From: Chloroflexota bacterium
GTDB taxonomy: Bacteria > Chloroflexota > Anaerolineae > Anaerolineales > Anaerolineaceae
Direction of reading: 5' to 3'
NCBI GenBank assembly: GCA_009773005.1
Contig: WOUT01000001.1
Span: 1,389 to 65,388 of the forward strand
Length of the DNA stretch: 64,000 bases
The position numbers were made by a program, and so were the translations under genes. A model generated the notes under the pieces. It saw nothing but the letters and a program-made list of their open reading frames with translations, did not search any database and had not been told where the DNA came from. Positions 33,457 through 42,041 of this stretch are shown here, in pieces. Position 1 is the first letter of the stretch, and each line of letters starts with the position of its first letter.

Positions 33457-34650
33457 TTATTTTCTTTCTTTATTCCATATCACAAGCCGTTGCATGGCTT
33501 CTTCGATACGATCCGTTGGCGTTCCAAGCGATACCCTGAGATAACCTTCGCCGTGTGCACCATATACTACTCCAGGTGTTGTGCTTACACCAGTTGCTTC
33601 AAGCAGTTGAGCGCAATACACAATTGAATCAGTCTGGTCTGAGGGTAGGGCAGCCCAAACGTAAATCGCCGCTTTTGGCGCTTCGAGTGTAAAACCGGCT
33701 GCTCGAAGACCCTCTACAACCAGATCGCGTCTCTTTTTATAAATGAGATTCCGATCCTCAAGCCAACTTTGATCACCAGTCAGCGCCACTGCACCGGCAG
33801 ATAAGATCGGTGAAAACGTGGATGTATCCATCTGGCTTTTATAGGTATAAAGGAAATCAATAATATCTGCATTCCCGACAGCCATTCCAAGGCGCCAGCC
33901 GGCCATGTTGTAAGATTTTGAAAGCGAGTTGAATTCAACGGCAACTTCCTTGGCGCCGGGGACTTGCATGATGCTCGGAGCCACGTAACAGTCAAAACAT
34001 ACGTCAGTATAAGGAGCATCATGCGCGATCAAAATACGGTGTTTTCGGGCAAACGTGACTGCATTTTCAAAAAATGACATGGTCGCGATGGCGCCGGTAG
34101 GATTATTGGGATAGTTGAGCCAAAGGATCTTGGCTTTTTCAAGACTTTCAACGGGGATGGCATTCAAATCGGGCAAGAATGCGTTTTCTTTTACCAGCGG
34201 GAAATTAACGATCTCACCGCCAGCTATCGTGCCACTGGCACTATAAACCGGGTAACCGGGATCAGGAACAAGCGCAACATCGCCAGGGTTTAATAACACC
34301 TGGCTGAGATTGAAAAGACCTTCTTTGGAGCCGATTAACCCAATGACCTCAGTATTTGGATCTAAATTTACCTCAAAACGGTTCATATAGTAGTCAGAAA
34401 TTGCTTGTTTGAAGGCAGGGCTTCCGCCAATGGGAGCGTATCCATGAGAGTCATGCCGTTTTGTATTTTGGATCAAGGTATCGATAATGAAATCAGCAGG
34501 GGGTAAATCTGGTGATCCCATGTCGATGCGGATGACATCCATGCCTGAAGATTTTAGCTTGTTGATCTTATTACCGAGGGCTGCAAAGAAATAAGGTTCA
34601 AATGAAGAAATACGGTGGGCCGGCGGGATGTAGGCTGTGGTTTTATTCAT
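33457..34650 (-). CDS. Class I/II PLP aminotransferase, LL-diaminopimelate aminotransferase-like
   Basis: 397 residues. PLP Lys in FNSLSKSYNMAGWRLGMAVGN (about 236-256). Other fold-type I blocks: DMGSPDLPPADFIIDTL, HGYAPIGGSPAFKQAISDYY, LVPDPGYPVYSASGTIAGGE and WLNYPNNPTGAIAT. The PxPxFF-like N terminus and NPTGA block resemble DapL and related enzymes; an aspartate/tyrosine-type aminotransferase is equally possible. It directly precedes hflX. Amino donor and acceptor cannot be set from sequence alone. Confidence 0.88.
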   Translation of the reverse strand: MNKTTAYIPPAHRISSFEPYFFAALGNKINKLKSSGMDVIRIDMGSPDLPPADFIIDTLIQNTKRHDSHGYAPIGGSPAFKQAISDYYMNRFEVNLDPNTEVIGLIGSKEGLFNLSQVLLNPGDVALVPDPGYPVYSASGTIAGGEIVNFPLVKENAFLPDLNAIPVESLEKAKILWLNYPNNPTGAIATMSFFENAVTFARKHRILIAHDAPYTDVCFDCYVAPSIMQVPGAKEVAVEFNSLSKSYNMAGWRLGMAVGNADIIDFLYTYKSQMDTSTFSPILSAGAVALTGDQSWLEDRNLIYKKRRDLVVEGLRAAGFTLEAPKAAIYVWAALPSDQTDSIVYCAQLLEATGVSTTPGVVYGAHGEGYLRVSLGTPTDRIEEAMQRLVIWNKERK

Positions 34651-34717
34651 GGAAGAAAATGTGTCCTTTTTGTTTGGTTCTTGAATTTTATTATCTCATG
34701 GTTAACAGAAAGTGAGA

Positions 34718-35623
34718 TTAATATGGAATAGTTTTATCCAGGAGCCAATTTATCAGTGTGTTGCCTACAACCGATAGACTTACTGGCGAAACCTTATCCA
34801 ATGTATCCAAGGTTGTATGCCAATAAGGATAGTCAAAATCAATGATGTCGATGGCGTGTATACCCGATTCGAGAAACGGCAAATGGTCGTCAATAATGCT
34901 ATATTTTTGTTGATCGATGAAATTTCGCTGATAACCTAATCGACTGGCTGTATTCCAAATAGAAGCTGTGATTGCTTGGTCAGATAAAATTTCACGGTAG
35001 ATATTCAAATCTGCGTCACCGATCATGTCGATCACAACCACAGCGTCAGGTTTACCCTTGAGCGATTCAACGAATACCCGAGATCCCAGGATCCAATCCC
35101 AACCAGGTATTTTCCCCTGATCTTCAGCATCAAAGAAAACGAGCCAGAGCTCTTTATTTAAATTCTTAGGCAGTACTCTCGCCAATTCCAGTAGAACCGC
35201 GACACCTGAGGCGCCATCATTTGCGCCAGGAACTGGTTGAGTTTGTTTAGAAACGACAGGGTCTTGATCTGCGAAAAAGCGGGAATCATAATGCGCCCCT
35301 AGAATTATCCAATTAGAATGATTTCCTCTCCTGGCGATGATGTTCTTGATGGGGTGTCCCATCTTTTCGGTTTCCTGTATTTCAACTTCCCAGCCAGATT
35401 GAATCAATTCATTCTGGATATACTCAATAGTTTTTTGGTGCGCGTCAGAACCAGGGATACGTGGACCAAAGCCCGTTTGTGCGATCACATCTTGATAAGC
35501 GCGCTCTTTGTCAAAAAATGGAACACGTAGTGGTCTATTCATCACGATAAAGAAAAAGATTAGAGAGATTGAGAACAATAAGATTCCTATTAATAGTATG
35601 AAAACTTTCCTATTGTTTTTCAT
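34718..35623 (-). CDS. M28-family zinc peptidase / glutaminyl-cyclase-like protein, membrane-anchored
   Basis: 301 residues from the ATG at 35623, preferred over an ATG four codons earlier because GGAGATC lies in front. One N-terminal hydrophobic anchor (about 8-30), so the catalytic domain faces outside. M28 metal ligands can be seen: His in LGAHYDSRFF, bridging Asp in GANDGASGVAVLLELA, Glu pair in FFDAEDQG, Asp in VIDMIGDAD and His in DYPYWHTTLDTLDKVS. The last block and WDWILGSRVF recall glutaminyl cyclases, which share the fold. Aminopeptidase or cyclase remains open. It overlaps the trmFO end by 14 bases. Confidence 0.85.
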   Translation of the reverse strand: MKNNRKVFILLIGILLFSISLIFFFIVMNRPLRVPFFDKERAYQDVIAQTGFGPRIPGSDAHQKTIEYIQNELIQSGWEVEIQETEKMGHPIKNIIARRGNHSNWIILGAHYDSRFFADQDPVVSKQTQPVPGANDGASGVAVLLELARVLPKNLNKELWLVFFDAEDQGKIPGWDWILGSRVFVESLKGKPDAVVVIDMIGDADLNIYREILSDQAITASIWNTASRLGYQRNFIDQQKYSIIDDHLPFLESGIHAIDIIDFDYPYWHTTLDTLDKVSPVSLSVVGNTLINWLLDKTIPY

Positions 35624-36980
35624 TTTGATCTCCATTTACTGAGTCTTGACCAAGGAAATCTTTCAAGGAATTGAGTGATCGTTTCGCGTGACAAAACCCG
35701 CGTTCTTGTTTGTTTTGGGGGATGTGGTCCAATCTGGGCAGCAGACCGAGGTTCGCTTTCATCGGTTGAAAATTCACCGGGCTTGCATTTGCTATATAGT
35801 GGTGCATCGCCCCGATCATTGTATCCAGCGGAAAGACAAGCGGTTGCTCCCCTTTGAGAAAACGAGCGGCATTCATTCCTGCGACCAGACCGGATGCAAT
35901 ATTCCCCATATAACCTTCGATACCCGCAATTTGACCGGCGAAGAATAGATCTTTACGCGAATGCATTTGAAGGGATGATTTCAACAGGCTGGGGGAATTA
36001 ATGTAGGTATTGCGGTGCATTTGACCGAAACGAATGAACTCGGCATTCTCCAACCCGGGGATCAGGTGGAACAGTTTATTTTGTTCAGGAAAAGTTAAAT
36101 TGGTCTGAAAACCGACCAGGTTGTAAAGAGTATCTGCTAGATCATCTTGCCGGAGTTGAACCACTGCGTAGGGACGCTGTCCGGTGTGGGGGTTGCGCAA
36201 ACCCACCGGTCGCATCGGACCAAAAGTTAGCGCAAGCGGGTCGCGGGCTGCCATGACTTCGATTGGTAAACAAGCTTCAAAAAACGTAACCTTGTCCTTC
36301 AGACCAACATTTGGGATAGCCGTTTCAATTTCCTTTAGAGGTATCCTTTGCGCGGATAATAGTCCTTCAAGGAAAGTAAAAAATTGTTTTTCCGTGAATG
36401 GACAGTTGATGTAATCACCGTGAGTTTCGTTTTCAAATTTATACCGTGAAGCCCGAAATGCAATATCCATATTAATCGTTGAAGCAGATACGATCGGAGC
36501 GATTGCGTCGTAAAAGAATAATTGCTCTTCTCCAGTTATCAAAGAAATTGAGCGTGAGAGTGAATCTGATGTAAGAGGACCTGACGCAACAATGACAGGG
36601 GCTGCAGGAATTTCTTTAACTTCTTCTCGAATAACTTCTATATTCGGCTTTAATTCGATATGCTCAGTAACTTTTCTGGAAAAGGCTTCCCGGTCAACTG
36701 CCAGCGCGTCTCCAGCGGGGATTGATGTCTCTTCAGCGCAACGTACCAATAAAGAATTTAATAATTTGCATTCATCTTTCAACAGACCGGAGGGGCGATT
36801 GTGTTGGGTAGATCCAAGCGAATTCGAACAAACCAATTCACTCAACATGCCGGAAATATGCGCGCCCGTTGAAACGGTTGGTCGCATCTCGTACAACTTG
36901 ACAGATACGCCTGCTTGAGCAGCCTGCCATGCAGCTTCACAACCTGATAACCCGCCACCGATAATCGTTATCTTTTCCAA
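35610..36980 (-). CDS. trmFO: Folate/FAD-dependent tRNA uridine-54 C5-methyltransferase TrmFO
   Basis: 456 residues with a TTG start at 36980 and GAGGATT upstream. FAD motif ITIIGGGLSGCEAAWQAAQAGV, followed by the TrmFO block YEMRPTVSTGAHISGMLSELVCSNSLGS that is diagnostic, then FFYDAIAPIVSASTINMD and GQIAGIEGYMGNIASGLVAGMNAAR. It makes m5U54 in the tRNA T loop using methylene-tetrahydrofolate. Divergent from rpoN, 107 bases apart. Confidence 0.95.
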   Translation of the reverse strand: MEKITIIGGGLSGCEAAWQAAQAGVSVKLYEMRPTVSTGAHISGMLSELVCSNSLGSTQHNRPSGLLKDECKLLNSLLVRCAEETSIPAGDALAVDREAFSRKVTEHIELKPNIEVIREEVKEIPAAPVIVASGPLTSDSLSRSISLITGEEQLFFYDAIAPIVSASTINMDIAFRASRYKFENETHGDYINCPFTEKQFFTFLEGLLSAQRIPLKEIETAIPNVGLKDKVTFFEACLPIEVMAARDPLALTFGPMRPVGLRNPHTGQRPYAVVQLRQDDLADTLYNLVGFQTNLTFPEQNKLFHLIPGLENAEFIRFGQMHRNTYINSPSLLKSSLQMHSRKDLFFAGQIAGIEGYMGNIASGLVAGMNAARFLKGEQPLVFPLDTMIGAMHHYIANASPVNFQPMKANLGLLPRLDHIPQNKQERGFCHAKRSLNSLKDFLGQDSVNGDQNEKQ

Positions 36981-37025
36981 AATAATCCTCGTGGATCAAT
37001 TCTACCATTTGACGATAAATTAGCG

Positions 37026-37041
37026 TGGCATAAAACTTGCA
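37026..37041 (+). promoter_or_regulatory. Sigma-54 (-24/-12) promoter upstream of rpoN
   Basis: TGGCATAAAACTTGCA with GG at 37027-37028 and GC at 37039-37040, exactly ten bases between, matching the sigma-54 consensus. It is 15/16 identical to the element at 41623. The rpoN ATG lies 47 bases downstream, pointing to autoregulation. Confidence 0.82.
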
Positions 37042-37065
37042 CCAAATAATGAAATACGCTATACT
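37037..37065 (+). promoter_or_regulatory. Overlapping weak sigma-70-type promoter of rpoN
   Basis: TTGCAC (37037-37042), 17-base spacer, TATACT (37060-37065). The -35 matches poorly and shares bases with the -12 element of the sigma-54 promoter, so the two holoenzymes could compete. A basal promoter is needed for first expression of rpoN if the sigma-54 site is real. Confidence 0.4.
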
Positions 37066-37087
37066 CATTTTGAGATTGGAATATGCG

Positions 37088-38500
37088 ATGCTACAAAGAC
37101 AAATAACCGGCATACGACCTCTAACAACCGCTCATTTAGCCCAGACGATGACTCTTTTAAGCTTGACCACCGAAGAGTTACAGCAAGAGATAGATTCAGA
37201 ATTAGCTTCCAACCCAGCATTAGAGATCATTGAAGAAAGGCGCTGTCCAAATTGTCATCGATTGCTGTCTGATCATGGAAAATGTCCGGTTTGCAGCTTG
37301 CCAGCAAACCTGGATTCTACCGAACCGGTTGTATTTCTTTCGCCTCGAGATGAATTCCTTCCCAGAAAAGACTACGTAGATTCAACTATGGACGACGAGC
37401 CATTTGCATCGGAAGTAGAAGAGTTGCCGACTTTTGTTCTTAGGCAAATCGCTCCTGACCTTGACCAAAATCAACGAGCGTTGGCAGCTTACCTGTTAAC
37501 ACACTTAGATGAAGATGGGTTGCTAACAACGACTGTATATGAAGTATCCAGATACACCCACTTTCCTGTTTCCGAAGTGGAAAAAGTGAAGCGCCTCATC
37601 CAACATGCTGATCCAATAGGGGTAGGTTCGAGTTCACCACAAGAAGCGCTCCTGATCCAGTTGGAAGTGCTTTCTGATATTACGGATTCAGTTCCTGAAA
37701 TCGCAGAGCGATTGGTCCGTGAAGGAATGGATCAATTGAGCCATCACCAGTATTCTGATCTCGCTCACAAGTTTAAGGTGCCTGTGAAACAGATAACCCA
37801 GGCCGCTCAATTTATCAGCGAAAATTTAAACCCGTTTCCTGCCCGATCTCATTGGGGAGATGTCAGACAGCCAGCACATGAAGAAACTCAGGTCTACCAT
37901 CAACCCGATATACTGATCAATTACTTAAATGATGATTCCTCGAAGCCATTAATAGTTGAGATCATCATGCCGATCAGCGGCACGCTCCAGGTTAACCCGA
38001 TGTTCAAGCAGGCGATTAAAGAGGCATCAGAAGATTCCAGGACAGAACTCAAAGGAGATTTGGAAAAAGCGTCTCTGTTTGTAAAATGTCTGCAGCAGCG
38101 TAATCACACAATGGAACGTTTGTTAACTCGCGTTGTGAGTCTTCAACGAGATTTCATTATCAATGGAGAAAAGTATTTGCGGCCGGTTACCAGAGTTCAA
38201 ATCTCGCGTGAAATGGAAGTCCATGAATCAACGATTTCTCGGGCTGTTGCGAACAAAGCAGTTCAAATGCCTAATAAACGCATCATCCCGTTAGCCGAAT
38301 TTTTCGATAGAAGCCTTAATGTGAGGAGTGTTCTGAAAGAGATCATTGAAGGCGAAACCAAACCATTGAGTGATTCTGATCTGGCAGATCTTTTAGCTGA
38401 AAAGGGGTTTGTTGTTGCTAGACGAACTGTAGCGAAATATCGTTCCATTGAAGGAATACTCCCGGCGCATTTACGCAGAGCCATGGCAAGAGGCGCATGA
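37088..38500 (+). CDS. rpoN: RNA polymerase sigma-54 factor with an inserted zinc ribbon
   Basis: 470 residues from the ATG at 37088 (MLQRQITGIRP); the frame is open 51 bases further up, into the promoter. Region I is normal (LAQTMTLLSLTTEELQQEIDSELASNPALE). Directly after it come C53-P-N-C56 and C66-P-V-C69, a C-x2-C-x9-C-x2-C zinc ribbon where most sigma-54s have an acidic linker. Then core-binding domain (AAYLLTHLDEDGLL), HTH (EMEVHESTISRAVANKAVQ) and the RpoN box ARRTVAKYR near the C terminus. It directs polymerase to -24/-12 promoters that open only with an ATPase activator. The stop overlaps the kinase start (ATGA). Confidence 0.95.
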   Translation: MLQRQITGIRPLTTAHLAQTMTLLSLTTEELQQEIDSELASNPALEIIEERRCPNCHRLLSDHGKCPVCSLPANLDSTEPVVFLSPRDEFLPRKDYVDSTMDDEPFASEVEELPTFVLRQIAPDLDQNQRALAAYLLTHLDEDGLLTTTVYEVSRYTHFPVSEVEKVKRLIQHADPIGVGSSSPQEALLIQLEVLSDITDSVPEIAERLVREGMDQLSHHQYSDLAHKFKVPVKQITQAAQFISENLNPFPARSHWGDVRQPAHEETQVYHQPDILINYLNDDSSKPLIVEIIMPISGTLQVNPMFKQAIKEASEDSRTELKGDLEKASLFVKCLQQRNHTMERLLTRVVSLQRDFIINGEKYLRPVTRVQISREMEVHESTISRAVANKAVQMPNKRIIPLAEFFDRSLNVRSVLKEIIEGETKPLSDSDLADLLAEKGFVVARRTVAKYRSIEGILPAHLRRAMARGA

Positions 38501-40437
38501 AATCATTTACTTCGCAATTTACATCAAACTTACTCGGAAGAAGCAGCCTCGGTGTAGACGAGGTTTTTGCTTTGGTGAATTTGTATGAAGAACCGTGCGC
38601 ACTTATAGATTTGACTACGGACCGGTTGCTTTTCCTCAATAGCCAATTAGTGAAACAGACGGCGTTTTCCAACTCGGATCTTAGAGAAAAATCAACAGGG
38701 TTCTTATTTCCAAATCTTGATTTGAAATCCCTCACATCCGGTGAGTTCCAGGAAATTGAACTAAACCGTCGGGCGCTTGCGGCGGTCAACGTCCGGGTCA
38801 GATTTGATTTTATCGATCCAAATGCTCGTTGGGTTGTGATCAGACTGTTACCCCGGAATTACCAGGAAAATGATGAAGAATCAAGACTTGAAAAATTATT
38901 TGCGCAAATCATTGATTTTGTTAAGATTTCCGAACGGGCCAATATTGAAAATGACATACCACAAATGATGGACCTCGTTTGCCGGATCTTGAATGTGGAT
39001 ACTGCCTGCCTGTTTCAGGCTGAACCAACCTTTCCAACGCTTAAAAGAATTTACCTGTCAGGAGGACCATCAGATTTTCCCGCTGAGCTTCCTTCTACAG
39101 ATTTGGTGAGATTAGTTGAACCTGTTTTATGGAAACATGGCAATCGGGTAATCACGGAAATTCACCGTCATGCGCGAATAAACGCGGTTGAATATGTTGC
39201 AACTGCTCCATTAAAACAGGATGATGCTGCGATAGGAATTCTCGCTGTTTGCGGAAAAGGGCAAATTCCAAAAGAAATGCGGATCAGCGTATTGGAATTT
39301 ATTGCTTTTCAGCTGATGGACCTCATTCAAAAATCCACACTGACGAGGAATCTCGAAGAAAAAATTCTTTCTGAACAAAAAAAGATCGAACTTAGAAATG
39401 TGACGGTTGAAAATATGCAGGAGGGGGCGTTATTGCTTCTTCCTGACCTGACGATTGCGGAGATCAACCCGTCCGCTGAATGGATGTTAGGGTACGCTGA
39501 CTGGGAAGTTAAAGGGCAACCCTTTGATAATATCCTGATTGGTGCAGATCGTCTAATGCCCGCCCTTGAAGATGCAAAAAAGGGAAACACCACTCATAAT
39601 ATTGGAAAAACATATTTGAACCGGCGCAATGGTCAATCCTTCCCGGTTCAGATCAAAGTAATTCCTGTGATGCGTTCAGAGCAGTTGCTTGGTATCGAAA
39701 TCCTGCTGATAGATATCAGTGAGAATGAACAAAGTAAAGCGCTAACCCAACAACTTGAGCATCGCGCAGTGTTGGGCGATTATACTGCAGCCTTTGCGCA
39801 TGATGTGAGAAATCCAATTAATAATATTTCCACCGGTATTCAACTGCTGGGCGCGAAACTACCACCTGATGATCCAAATCAGGAAATCATAACCCGGGTT
39901 CAAAACGATTGCACCCGTCTGAATCACCTGATGGAATCCTTTTTGGCGTTCTCAAGACCGTTGGAATTGAAATTTGAACCGATTGATCTAAATAATTACT
40001 TACAACGAATTATCGACCGCTGGCGTCCAAAATTTGCCAAGGTTAATGTAACCCCGGTGATACATATCGACGCTGGCATAACCAGGATAAAAGGCGATCC
40101 ACGATCACTTGATCAAGTTTTCACCAACCTGATCTCCAATGCTTTAGACGCGATGACCGACACGGGTGATATGCTTGCAATTCGGGCAGTAATGAATAAT
40201 GATATTGCAAGTCATCCGAATATCGATATCAGCATATCTGACAACGGACCTGGCATACCAGAAGATATTAAGGAACACATTTTTGAACCTTTTGTGACGA
40301 CGCGTCAAAAAGGAACCGGCTTGGGTCTCGCCATTACAAAGCAAATTGTTACTGCTCATAAGGGTAGTATTAGTGTAAACTCGTTTCCAGGCGGAACTGT
40401 TTTTACAATCCGACTCCCGGCTGACAATGGAGAGTGA
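38497..40437 (+). CDS. Sensor histidine kinase with PAS and GAF-like domains
   Basis: 646 residues, no membrane span, so cytoplasmic. N-terminal PAS-like part (about 25-110), GAF-like domain (about 130-290: VCRILNVDTACLF, AVCGKGQIP), a PAS domain (about 310-410: MQEGALLLLPDLTIAEINPSAEWMLGY), then HisKA with phospho-His in FAHDVRNPINNIS (about 430) and an HATPase with N box NLISNALDAM, G1 ISDNGPGIPE and G2 GTGLGLAITKQI. NtrB-like in build. Four-base overlap with rpoN and three bases before the response regulator: the three genes are one unit. The signal is unknown; cytosolic PAS/GAF domains suggest a redox or small-molecule cue. Confidence 0.93.
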   Translation: MKSFTSQFTSNLLGRSSLGVDEVFALVNLYEEPCALIDLTTDRLLFLNSQLVKQTAFSNSDLREKSTGFLFPNLDLKSLTSGEFQEIELNRRALAAVNVRVRFDFIDPNARWVVIRLLPRNYQENDEESRLEKLFAQIIDFVKISERANIENDIPQMMDLVCRILNVDTACLFQAEPTFPTLKRIYLSGGPSDFPAELPSTDLVRLVEPVLWKHGNRVITEIHRHARINAVEYVATAPLKQDDAAIGILAVCGKGQIPKEMRISVLEFIAFQLMDLIQKSTLTRNLEEKILSEQKKIELRNVTVENMQEGALLLLPDLTIAEINPSAEWMLGYADWEVKGQPFDNILIGADRLMPALEDAKKGNTTHNIGKTYLNRRNGQSFPVQIKVIPVMRSEQLLGIEILLIDISENEQSKALTQQLEHRAVLGDYTAAFAHDVRNPINNISTGIQLLGAKLPPDDPNQEIITRVQNDCTRLNHLMESFLAFSRPLELKFEPIDLNNYLQRIIDRWRPKFAKVNVTPVIHIDAGITRIKGDPRSLDQVFTNLISNALDAMTDTGDMLAIRAVMNNDIASHPNIDISISDNGPGIPEDIKEHIFEPFVTTRQKGTGLGLAITKQIVTAHKGSISVNSFPGGTVFTIRLPADNGE

Positions 40438-40440
40438 TCA

Positions 40441-41616
40441 ATGAGCTTTACTGTATTAATTGTTGACGATGAATCGAATGCCAGACAGAATCTTGGCGGT
40501 TTGCTGATAGCAAAAGGATACGAAATTGTAGAAGCTGGCACGTTGGCAGAAGCAAGAGAGCACGTCAAAAAAGGTGACGGTGATGTGATCCTTCTTGACG
40601 TTCAATTAACAGATGGTTACGGCCCAAACTTGATCTATGAAACCGCAGCAATGCCGGCGAGACCACCCATCATTGTAATTACTGGTTATGGCGATATTGA
40701 GACCGCTGTCGACGCGATGAAAAACGGCGCCTCTGATTTCCTGACCAAACCGGTGGATTTCACTCAACTGGAAAAATCAATAATCAAAGCATGTGAGATC
40801 GTTTCAATGCGGCGTGAATTGGCGCATTATCGTGAAATGCAAATGCAGAAAAGTAATTTTGTGATTGGTCAGACGCCTGTCATGAAAACCGTTGTCGACC
40901 AGGCGCTAAAAGCCGCAGAAGCGCAAGTCTCGGTATTGATCACCGGTGAAAATGGGACAGGGAAGGATGTGCTGGCTCAATATATCCATGCCAATGGACC
41001 ACGGGCGAATAAACCCTTTATGGCGATCAACTGTGCTGCTATTCAGCAGTCAATATTGGAATCAGAATTATTCGGACATGAAGCAGGAGCATTCACCAGC
41101 GCCGACCGAAAGAAACCAGGGCTGATGGAAGTAGCAGATGGAGGTATTTTATTCCTTGATGAAATATCATCCATGCCGCTTGATATCCAGGCAAAGCTTT
41201 TGAGGGCGATCGAAACACATTCCTTTATGAGAGTAGGTGGAACGACACTTATTAAAGTTGATATTCAAGTAATCGTAGCCTCTAACCGCAATCTGCAAGC
41301 CATGGTCAATGATGGTCTGTTTCGTCAGGACTTGTATTACCGATTAAAGAAAATCGATCTAGAAGTTCCTCCTTTGCGTGACCGGAAAGTGGACATTCCT
41401 GAGCTGGTAGGCTTTTTTATTAGAATGTACAATGGGTTGCAAGGGTTGAATATCACCGGTGTATCTGAGCCGGCCATGGATGCGCTGCAAAAATACAATT
41501 GGCCTGGTAACATCCGAGAGCTTTCAAATGCAATCGAACGTGCAATAATATTCTGTGATGGTGAGAACATTAATCTGGCAGATTTACCCCGCGATATAGT
41601 GTCTCCACAAGTATAA
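40441..41616 (+). CDS. NtrC-family sigma-54 activator lacking a DNA-binding domain
   Basis: 391 residues. Receiver domain (phospho-Asp53 in LLDVQ, acidic pair D9/D10, Lys103) and a sigma-54 AAA+ domain (Walker A GENGTGKD 169-176, Walker B ILFLDEI near 236-242, arginine-rich sensor region with PGNIRELSNAIERA). The loop that contacts sigma-54 reads GAFTSA (216-221) rather than GAFTGA. The protein stops 14 residues after the AAA+ C-terminal subdomain (NLADLPRDIVSPQV), so the usual Fis-type HTH is absent. Such activators (for example FlgR of Helicobacter) work from solution. Phosphorylated by the adjacent kinase, by inference. Confidence 0.93.
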   Translation: MSFTVLIVDDESNARQNLGGLLIAKGYEIVEAGTLAEAREHVKKGDGDVILLDVQLTDGYGPNLIYETAAMPARPPIIVITGYGDIETAVDAMKNGASDFLTKPVDFTQLEKSIIKACEIVSMRRELAHYREMQMQKSNFVIGQTPVMKTVVDQALKAAEAQVSVLITGENGTGKDVLAQYIHANGPRANKPFMAINCAAIQQSILESELFGHEAGAFTSADRKKPGLMEVADGGILFLDEISSMPLDIQAKLLRAIETHSFMRVGGTTLIKVDIQVIVASNRNLQAMVNDGLFRQDLYYRLKKIDLEVPPLRDRKVDIPELVGFFIRMYNGLQGLNITGVSEPAMDALQKYNWPGNIRELSNAIERAIIFCDGENINLADLPRDIVSPQV

Positions 41617-41622
41617 ATACTT

Positions 41623-41638
41623 TGGCATAATACTTGCA
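41623..41638 (+). promoter_or_regulatory. Sigma-54 (-24/-12) promoter of the TPR/peptidase operon
   Basis: TGGCATAATACTTGCA with GG at 41624-41625 and GC at 41636-41637, ten bases apart. It starts seven bases after the activator gene stop. Predicted transcription start near 41649, giving a leader of about 25 bases to the ATG of the small membrane protein. Confidence 0.85.
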
Positions 41639-41674
41639 TCATGCTCTCTAGAATCTATTATTCTGGAGGGCATG

Positions 41675-41998
41675 ATGTTTTCAATGACTGTTAACGATTT
41701 TTTTCTTTCAATGGCGAGCGCTCTGCTGATCTGTGGGATCATCATCCTCGGGGTTGGCGTATTCACACTGATTGGTAAATTGATGGGCAAAGAACTGCGA
41801 ACCATCGCTGAACAGACTGCTAAATTAGCCCAGAAGGGGATCACTGAGGATGTGGCAGGATTGGTCGGTAATGCCCGAACGTTGATTGAGGCGCTCAATC
41901 AGATGGTGAAAACCACCGCTGGTGTGGGTATCTTTCTTGTCATGCTTGGATTTGTATTGCTGGGTGCGGCTTACGCCCTTGTTCTTCAGATTCGCTGA
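41675..41998 (+). CDS. Small membrane protein with two transmembrane helices
   Basis: 107 residues; the ATG at 41675 is better spaced from GGAGGG (41665-41670) than the ATG one codon earlier. Two hydrophobic helices (about 10-35 and 83-105) flank an amphipathic soluble segment of about 45 residues (GKELRTIAEQTAKLAQKGITEDVAGLVGNARTLIEALNQMVKTT) that could form a coiled coil. I do not recognise the family. It is first in the sigma-54-controlled unit and could anchor the TPR or peptidase proteins at the membrane; that is inference from position. Confidence 0.78.
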   Translation: MFSMTVNDFFLSMASALLICGIIILGVGVFTLIGKLMGKELRTIAEQTAKLAQKGITEDVAGLVGNARTLIEALNQMVKTTAGVGIFLVMLGFVLLGAAYALVLQIR

Positions 41999-42041
41999 TC
42001 AATAATTTTATCTGTACGATCGATCGGTGAAGGGAGCCGCT

